NCBI GenBank assembly: GCA_022777455.1
Contig: JALFGI010000185.1
Coordinates: 1 to 9,722, forward strand
DNA: 9,722 nucleotides
Direction: 5' to 3'
Source: Clostridiales bacterium
Lineage (GTDB): Bacteria; Bacillota_A; Clostridia; Oscillospirales; Oscillospiraceae
Part shown: positions 5,944 to 9,722 of the stretch, piece by piece
How positions within the stretch are numbered: position 1 is the first letter of the stretch
How the letters are laid out: every line of letters starts with the position of its first letter
Made by a program: the position numbers and the translations under genes
The notes under the pieces: generated by a model
Told to the model about the DNA's origin: nothing
The model's database searches: none
Seen by the model: only the letters and a program-made list of their open reading frames with translations

Positions 5944-6404
5944 GTCTGATGCTCCTTTGGTATACCAACTTCATCGGCAAGCAGTTTGCCCAGCTGTTCT
6001 TCACTGGATGCATCAAAGGAGCCACGCAATGTCACGGCGACCGGAACCGGGGGATTCCCGTTGTTCAGTTCGACCAGCACATCCACGTCTGCGCCGATGG
6101 CTCTGGCTTCTTTCAAGATATATGCTTCGGTTTCCTGCCGTATGAGCATTGCCTGGGAACGAATACGAATATTCTCACCCTGAGAAGCAGCTTCCTCCGC
6201 CTGGGTCAGATAACTGCCCCAAAACTGAGTCATATCCGGAAAACGAAGGGAAATCAAGGGCCTGAGCAGAATAAAAGCAAAGAATATCCCACACACCAAT
6301 CTTAGCTGCTTTTGAAAGCCGGTTTTATCCGATAAATCCAGTAGAATGCCAACAATCACCGCAGCACAGATCAGTGATAGGGTATACTGTCGAACTGCTT
6401 CCAC
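5880..6404 (-). CDS. spoIIIAF: Stage III sporulation protein AF
   Basis: SpoIIIAF is a membrane component of the channel complex. I start it at the GTG at 6404, giving 174 residues, because AAGGGAG lies seven bases upstream, the GTG overlaps the spoIIIAE stop by one base, and the start EAVRQYTLSLICAAVIVGIL (2-21) is where homologues begin. The in-frame ATG at 6428 would add eight residues and has no good ribosome-binding site. Two membrane segments (about 6-23 and 34-51) are followed by a soluble domain with VDVLVELNNG (107-116) and a GIPKEHQ end (147-153), a ring-building-like domain. The last 20 residues, from about 155, are encoded over the start of spoIIIAG and look like a non-conserved tail. 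Confidence 0.9.
   Translation of the reverse strand: MEAVRQYTLSLICAAVIVGILLDLSDKTGFQKQLRLVCGIFFAFILLRPLISLRFPDMTQFWGSYLTQAEEAASQGENIRIRSQAMLIRQETEAYILKEARAIGADVDVLVELNNGNPPVPVAVTLRGSFDASSEEQLGKLLADEVGIPKEHQTWIRQQSRSSGNSWQNTNTLY
5952..5958 (-). promoter_or_regulatory. Ribosome-binding site that fixes the spoIIIAG start
   Basis: AAAGGAG on the minus strand lies eight bases ahead of the ATG at 5943, and it is itself inside the spoIIIAF coding sequence. It argues that the 64-nt gene overlap is real. Confidence 0.7.
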
Positions 6405-7450
6405 TACCCTGCTCCCTTCAAAAAGCATACCGTGCCGATGACAGAAAGGGCACAAATCGTTCCGGTCATTCCAAGCAGCAGCCCCATGGCGGAGCTGAAA
6501 TCCTCTGTCAATTCCGTTAACCGCTTGCTCCCGACAACTGCACAAAGTGCTGCGGTGCCCTTCATCATCAGATAGTGCATCCCGATTCGAAGAAATGGGA
6601 GCAGAAAAATCGCAGAAAAGGCAAAGATTCCATAAATGCCAATGGAATTTTTCACCAACCCTGCACTGAGCAGCAGTGATTCCGAGGCGTCTGCCAGCGT
6701 GCTTCCAATGACAGGGACCACGGTTGAAATGGCAGCCTTTGCCGCCTTCACCGCCGTTTTGTCGGCGGTTCCTGTAACAGCTCCGGTAATGCTCATGTAG
6801 GTAAGGAAAATGGTCAGTATGGATTTGAGAAACCAGGCGGAGAGTTTTCTAAGCTGATCACGGATTTTCTTCAGCGCTTCCTCCCCTACGGCACAGTTTG
6901 CAATGGCGGCAGCCAGGAAGAGATAGACAACCGGAATCATAATCCGGCGGAGCACATTGGTCAGAAAAGCTGTAAATGCTGAAGTACCAACGCCCAGTGC
7001 TGTGGCTGAAATGATGCCCCCCTGGGCCGAAGAGGCTGTCACAAGCACCGGAAGAAGGAGCTTGGAATACTCGCTGATCTCGGTGATGGTTTTTACCGCC
7101 AGCCCAATCAGAGCCCTGGAACTATTAAGCATGAGCGAAGAAATACAAACAGCTCCAACAATCTCTGCGGCTGCTGCCTTACACCCCATGGACTGCAAAA
7201 TGGACACCAGAAACACGCAGCAAAAGACGGCTATTCCTGTTTTCATTGCATGGCCGATTTCTGCAGAGGCAGTAGGCAGAACCTTTTGCATCATGGACAG
7301 TAAGCCATCCGAAAAGGAAACATCCTTCTCCGGCATCAAAGATTCAAACTCAGAAGGAACCGTTGGCGCAGTCAGTTCCTGTGCAAAACTGCTGGTTGGG
7401 ACAAACGCAATAAGGAAGATCAGAAATAGGATGCAAAGAAACCGTCTCAT
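6404..7450 (-). CDS. spoIIIAE: Stage III sporulation protein AE
   Basis: SpoIIIAE is the large polytopic membrane protein of the spoIIIA channel, probably forming its membrane export core. The 348 residues include an N-terminal signal-like segment (about 3-23, ending SSFAQE, so signal peptidase cleavage after A23 is possible). After a short extracytoplasmic linker come several hydrophobic helices (about 71-88, 93-110, 130-150, 168-187, 205-226, 268-290, 322-344). The most diagnostic block is GTADKTAVKAAKAAISTVVP (227-246) followed by VIGSTLADASES (247-258). The ATG at 7450 overlaps the spoIIIAD stop as ATGA and has GGGAG only four bases upstream. The stop is shared by one base with the GTG of spoIIIAF. 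Confidence 0.94.
   Translation of the reverse strand: MRRFLCILFLIFLIAFVPTSSFAQELTAPTVPSEFESLMPEKDVSFSDGLLSMMQKVLPTASAEIGHAMKTGIAVFCCVFLVSILQSMGCKAAAAEIVGAVCISSLMLNSSRALIGLAVKTITEISEYSKLLLPVLVTASSAQGGIISATALGVGTSAFTAFLTNVLRRIMIPVVYLFLAAAIANCAVGEEALKKIRDQLRKLSAWFLKSILTIFLTYMSITGAVTGTADKTAVKAAKAAISTVVPVIGSTLADASESLLLSAGLVKNSIGIYGIFAFSAIFLLPFLRIGMHYLMMKGTAALCAVVGSKRLTELTEDFSSAMGLLLGMTGTICALSVIGTVCFLKGAG
6412..6418 (-). promoter_or_regulatory. Ribosome-binding site that fixes the GTG start of spoIIIAF
   Basis: AAGGGAG lies seven bases ahead of the GTG at 6404, within the last codons of spoIIIAE, and decides for GTG over the upstream ATG at 6428. Confidence 0.65.
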
Positions 7451-7842
7451 ACATCTCCCAGAATTTGAAGGAATAATTCCGTCAGTGAAGAAAAAACAGG
7501 TACAGACAGATACAAAATAGCGGCATTGGCCAGAAAGTGAAGACCTTTCCCGAGAGAGGAGTTTCCTGCATCATTGCAGACAGAGGCCGCGATTTCTCCG
7601 GTCATTCCGATACCGAATACTTTGATCAGCGACAGGAGTAAATCGCTGCTTAAGCCCCCCATTGCTTCCAGCTGCCCTAAAAAATCAAGAACAGGCTCCA
7701 GCAGCTTTGCTGCCGCGATGGAAACCATGGCAGAGGCCGCAACTGTCAGCAAAATGGAATAGTCCCGATTTTGGCGCTCCAACACAAGGGTGAGAATGGC
7801 GCTGATCAGCGTTGCGCCAACGGTTTTCCAGAATAGCTCCAT
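7447..7842 (-). CDS. spoIIIAD: Stage III sporulation protein AD
   Basis: This small membrane protein of the channel complex has 131 residues, the usual family length. Hydrophobic helices lie at about 5-21, 29-47, 66-86 and 104-127. The conserved motif KVFGIGMTGEIAASVCNDAG (74-93) is followed by LGKGLHFLANAAIL (97-110), which matches the AD signature. AC and AD resemble small transmembrane subunits of secretion machines (inference from topology). The ATG at 7842 overlaps the AC stop as TGATG. No Shine-Dalgarno sequence is visible upstream (the sequence there is CCTGTTTCAATTC), so translation probably depends on coupling to spoIIIAC. Confidence 0.93.
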   Translation of the reverse strand: MELFWKTVGATLISAILTLVLERQNRDYSILLTVAASAMVSIAAAKLLEPVLDFLGQLEAMGGLSSDLLLSLIKVFGIGMTGEIAASVCNDAGNSSLGKGLHFLANAAILYLSVPVFSSLTELFLQILGDV

Positions 7843-8036
7843 CAGAATTGAAACAGGGTTTTCACCAGGTTAAATAGTTCCGCAATCTTCTGCGCAAGCA
7901 TCATGAGCACAACAACCAACCCGGCCAGTGTTGTCATGGTTGCCTGCTCATCCCGGCCGGAGCGTGAGAGAACCTGGTTGAGAATAGAGACAATGATGCC
8001 AATGGCGGCAATTTTAAAAATAAGATCAATATCCAT
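7842..8036 (-). CDS. spoIIIAC: Stage III sporulation protein AC
   Basis: This very small channel component has two membrane helices (about 5-22 and 33-50). I start it at the ATG at 8036, giving 64 residues, because MDIDLIFKIAAIGIIV aligns with the start of family members, which are about 65-68 residues. An in-frame ATG at 8075 would add a charged 13-residue N-terminus overlapping spoIIIAB and is unlikely. The loop between the helices carries SRSGRDEQ (24-31), and the C-terminus KIAELFNLVKTLFQF is amphipathic. The ATG stands two bases after the spoIIIAB stop and has no well-placed ribosome-binding site (GGTGAT is about 15 bases away), so reinitiation is likely. Confidence 0.9.
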   Translation of the reverse strand: MDIDLIFKIAAIGIIVSILNQVLSRSGRDEQATMTTLAGLVVVLMMLAQKIAELFNLVKTLFQF

Positions 8037-8038
8037 AG

Positions 8039-8551
8039 TTAAATTAATAGAATCACCAGCGCAGCGCCGGCACAAAGGCTAAGAATCCGGTAACTCCGCA
8101 GGCGGGTATCTCGGTCGGACTGCAGCTCCCGAAGTTCCTGGCCGCACCGCTCCCGAACGGATGAAAGGCCTTTCAGCTGGCCGGATAAATCGAATCGCCC
8201 CAAGGATTGTCCCAAAAGCAAAAGCATTTTCCGCAGGCGCGGAAAAGACAGAACGGAATCCTGCAGTCCGGCTTCCATACAACTGAGGACATCCGGAAGG
8301 ACTTGACGGTCAAGCTGCTCTGCCAGATTCAGAAAAACTGTCCCGATGATTCCGCTGTTTTTCCCGGCGGTATGGCGGATCAATTCCGGCAGGGGCGTCA
8401 ACTGAAACGGAAGCTCCCACAGCATTTCGTCGATGATTCTGGAAAGCTGGTTTAGCATCGCTTCTTCTCGCTTCTGATGTACAGCCAGTGAAATTCCAAA
8501 TCCACCGCAGCTGCCAACAATCAACACTGCTCCAATCCATTTGTAACTCAT
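8039..8551 (-). CDS. spoIIIAB: Stage III sporulation protein AB
   Basis: SpoIIIAB is a membrane component resembling the secretion-system GspF fold (family knowledge). It has 170 residues, close to the usual 171. An N-terminal membrane segment (about 4-23) is followed by a helical cytoplasmic domain with ELPFQLTPLPELIRHTA (46-62) and RERCGQELRELQSD (133-146), and by a C-terminal membrane segment (about 154-170) that runs to the last residue. The ATG at 8551 overlaps the spoIIIAA stop as ATGA, and GGAGG lies ten bases upstream. It is expected to contact the SpoIIIAA ATPase. Confidence 0.93.
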   Translation of the reverse strand: MSYKWIGAVLIVGSCGGFGISLAVHQKREEAMLNQLSRIIDEMLWELPFQLTPLPELIRHTAGKNSGIIGTVFLNLAEQLDRQVLPDVLSCMEAGLQDSVLSFPRLRKMLLLLGQSLGRFDLSGQLKGLSSVRERCGQELRELQSDRDTRLRSYRILSLCAGAALVILLI

Positions 8552-9372
8552 GGATAGATTTCCTCCAGATGAAAGGTTTTGTCCTTTTCCAATATCAAAA
8601 AGGTGTCGAAAATTCGACTCTCTCTCAGCGCTGAATAGACACTCCGTCGGCGAAAGTCAGTCATCCCGGCGGCATGGGCCGTTGCAATCAGTCGCACGCC
8701 GCAGCCTGATGCTTGAATCAGTGCCTGGCAATCTTCCGGGGCGGTGATTTCATCCACTGCAATGCAATCCGGACCCATGGTACGAAGGACGGTTTCAACG
8801 CCTTGACGCTTCGGGCAGCCATAGAGAATGTCCATCCTCTTTCCCGTGGCAAAACCCGGAGGAAAAAGCTCTTGCCGTTCGTCAACCACAGCCACGGCGT
8901 CATCTTCTGCGATCGCCCGGGAGATATCTCGCAATAGTGTTGTCTTTCCCCAACCTGGAGCTCCAAGAATCAACATAGCTTGTCCGCGAAAATGAATTCG
9001 ACGGGCCAGCCCTGGGAAATCTCTCGCCACACGAATACAGATAGAATGAACCGAACGAATGCCTGTCATTATGCCGTCCTTCATGACAGCTTCCCCGCAG
9101 ATGCCCAAGCGGTGCCCCCCGGGGGCTGTTATGTATCCTTGGGAAACGGTTGCGGCGGCCCAGGGAGAGTAACGACTGGCCGCGTTCACACAATAATTCA
9201 GATCATCCTGGCTTACGGTTCCAGGGAGCCATTTGCTTCCTGCGCCCAGTACAAGCTCTGGTGGGCGACCACATCGCATTCTCAGTTCCTGCAGATTCCC
9301 TTCATAGGGGGCAAGCTGGCCTCGAAGCCAGTGCGGAAGGATTGAGAGCAGCTCTTTCCATAAGCAAATCAT
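8548..9372 (-). CDS. spoIIIAA: Stage III sporulation protein AA, ATPase
   Basis: SpoIIIAA is a cytoplasmic AAA-type ATPase, related to type II/IV secretion ATPases, that powers the channel. I start it at the ATG at 9372 (274 residues), because AGGAG lies eight bases upstream; GTG at 9381 and ATG at 9378 are in frame but overlap or sit too close to that site. An N-terminal domain with QELRMRCGRPPELVL (28-42) and ATVSQGYITAPGGHRLGICG (74-93) precedes the ATPase core. Walker A is GAPGWGKTT (137-145), AVVDERQE (161-168) carries acidic active-site residues, Walker B is CIAVDEIT (203-210), and LIATAHA (228-234) is a sensor-like strand. Length is slightly below the roughly 300 of Bacillus. It is the first gene of the operon. 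Confidence 0.95.
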   Translation of the reverse strand: MICLWKELLSILPHWLRGQLAPYEGNLQELRMRCGRPPELVLGAGSKWLPGTVSQDDLNYCVNAASRYSPWAAATVSQGYITAPGGHRLGICGEAVMKDGIMTGIRSVHSICIRVARDFPGLARRIHFRGQAMLILGAPGWGKTTLLRDISRAIAEDDAVAVVDERQELFPPGFATGKRMDILYGCPKRQGVETVLRTMGPDCIAVDEITAPEDCQALIQASGCGVRLIATAHAAGMTDFRRRSVYSALRESRIFDTFLILEKDKTFHLEEIYP

Positions 9373-9380
9373 TTGCATCA

Positions 9381-9385
9381 CTCCT
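9381..9385 (-). promoter_or_regulatory. Ribosome-binding site that fixes the spoIIIAA start
   Basis: AGGAG on the minus strand lies eight bases ahead of the ATG at 9372. The alternative GTG at 9381 overlaps this site and the ATG at 9378 is too close, so both are unlikely starts. Confidence 0.6.
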
Positions 9386-9390
9386 GGGAA

Positions 9391-9419
9391 AACCTATGCG
9401 CCTCCACTGCTCCTGATGC
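9391..9419 (-). promoter_or_regulatory. Weak sigma-E-like promoter candidate for spoIIIA
   Basis: The spoIIIA operon of Bacillus is transcribed by the mother-cell sigma-E. On the minus strand GCATCAG (9419-9413) then, after 14 nt, CATAGGTT (9398-9391) partly fits the sigma-E pattern (a CATACAnT-like -10). Only CATA and the final T of the -10 match, and the start point would be within the ribosome-binding site, so I hold this loosely. No good sigma-A promoter is visible in the gap. Confidence 0.2.
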
Positions 9420-9434
9420 ACAAATGATTTGGGT

Positions 9435-9473
9435 AAAAAATAATGGCCTTTCTTACGAAAAGCCATTATTTTT
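9435..9473 (-). terminator. Intrinsic terminator after ftsK/spoIIIE
   Basis: A perfect 12-bp outer stem (9436-9447 with 9462-9473, AAAAATAATGGC against GCCATTATTTTT) continues into an inner four-pair stem (9449-9452 with 9457-9460) closed by a TTAC loop. It starts 14 nt after the stop codon, and the minus-strand 3' arm ends in six T residues. A/T tracts on both sides mean it could also stop transcription from the opposite direction. Confidence 0.85.
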
Positions 9474-9487
9474 GGAGAAGGATCATC

Positions 9488-9722
9488 TCAGTCAATTTCC
9501 TCGGGCACGGGGTCATTCTGCAGGTCGTCGAATTCCATCTGGGTATCTCCCCCCCGCATAGAAGCCCACTGTTCCTTGGTCACCAGGATGGCCCGGGGCT
9601 TGGACCCCTGGAAAGGACCTACGATTCCCTTCTCCTCCATCTCATCCACAATTCTGGCTGCCCGGGCATAGCCCAGCTTCAGCCGACGCTGGAGCATGGA
9701 TACGGATGCCTGACCGGTTTCC
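9488..9722 (-). CDS. FtsK/SpoIIIE-type DNA translocase, C-terminal end (5' part outside window)
   Basis: Only the last 77 codons are inside the window. They encode the gamma domain, the winged-helix DNA-reading module that recognises chromosome-orienting sequences. [19 protein letters not shown] begins at about residue 7 of the visible part, followed by [19 protein letters not shown], the pattern seen at the end of FtsK and SpoIIIE proteins. The tail after the domain is acidic ([13 protein letters not shown]) and longer than the usual abrupt end. The ATPase motor lies outside the window, so vegetative FtsK and sporulation SpoIIIE cannot be told apart from this part. Its position beside spoIIIA makes SpoIIIE attractive but does not prove it. 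A strong terminator follows directly. Confidence 0.9.
   Translation of the reverse strand, partial: ETGQASVSMLQRRLKLGYARAARIVDEMEEKGIVGPFQGSKPRAILVTKEQWASMRGGDTQMEFDDLQNDPVPEEID

Larger units (their letters stand above)
9365..9431. repeat. Two copies of an 11-bp palindrome CAAATSATTTG ahead of spoIIIAA
   Basis: CAAATCATTTG (9365-9375) and CAAATGATTTG (9421-9431) are both perfect inverted repeats around one central base, with centres 56 bp apart. The first extends to GCAAATCATTTGC and includes the spoIIIAA start codon. They flank the only space where a spoIIIA promoter can lie, so an operator pair is possible. No known regulator is recognised. Confidence 0.45.

Noticed and set aside
9116..9125. 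Palindrome CCCCCGGGGG
   Set aside because: It encodes the conserved APGG of SpoIIIAA and is a consequence of G/C-rich Pro and Gly codons; there is no T tract or loop.

Overview
The window comes from an endospore-forming member of the Clostridia. Every gene I can support lies on the minus strand. The main clue is a complete eight-gene spoIIIAA-AH sporulation operon lying between the 3' end of an ftsK/spoIIIE translocase gene and an asp23-nusB-xseA-xseB-ispA housekeeping operon. The gene order, the moderate G+C content and a Kae1/TsaD paralogue between nusB and xseA suggest an anaerobic gut-type clostridium, perhaps Oscillospirales. That placement is inference, not a sequence match.

Layout in the direction of transcription, from high to low coordinates: the last 77 codons of a FtsK/SpoIIIE-type DNA translocase (9722-9488) end at a strong intrinsic terminator (9435-9473). 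A short gap holds a weak sigma-E-like promoter candidate and two near-identical palindromes, followed by spoIIIAA, AB, AC, AD, AE, AF, AG and AH (9372-4860). These genes are very tightly packed, with several 1-4 nt stop/start overlaps and one 64-nt overlap between AF and AG. A terminator at 4787-4818 closes the operon. A sigma-A-type promoter (4740-4767) then drives asp23, nusB, a TsaD-like paralogue, xseA, xseB and ispA (4686-618), ending at a hairpin at 569-601. The 271-nt gap at 347-617 holds that hairpin and another sigma-A-type promoter (465-493), which drives a beta-CASP metallo-beta-lactamase RNase gene. Only the first 115 codons of that gene are inside the window.

How the genes work together: SpoIIIAA-AH builds the mother-cell side of the channel spanning the space between mother cell and forespore. 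AA is the cytoplasmic ATPase, AB-AF are membrane parts, and AG and AH are ring-forming proteins anchored by one membrane segment. SpoIIIE-type translocases pump the chromosome into the forespore, so the neighbouring ftsK/spoIIIE gene is functionally coherent, although the copy here could equally be vegetative FtsK. The second operon mixes a cell-envelope-associated Asp23 protein, the antitermination factor NusB, exonuclease VII (XseA with XseB) and farnesyl diphosphate synthase. This grouping is common in Firmicutes.

No tRNA, rRNA, CRISPR array, insertion sequence or phage gene was seen. The region is largely conserved core genome. The least explained items are the TsaD paralogue, the paired palindromes ahead of spoIIIAA, the AF/AG overlap, and a 14-bp promoter core shared by two operons.
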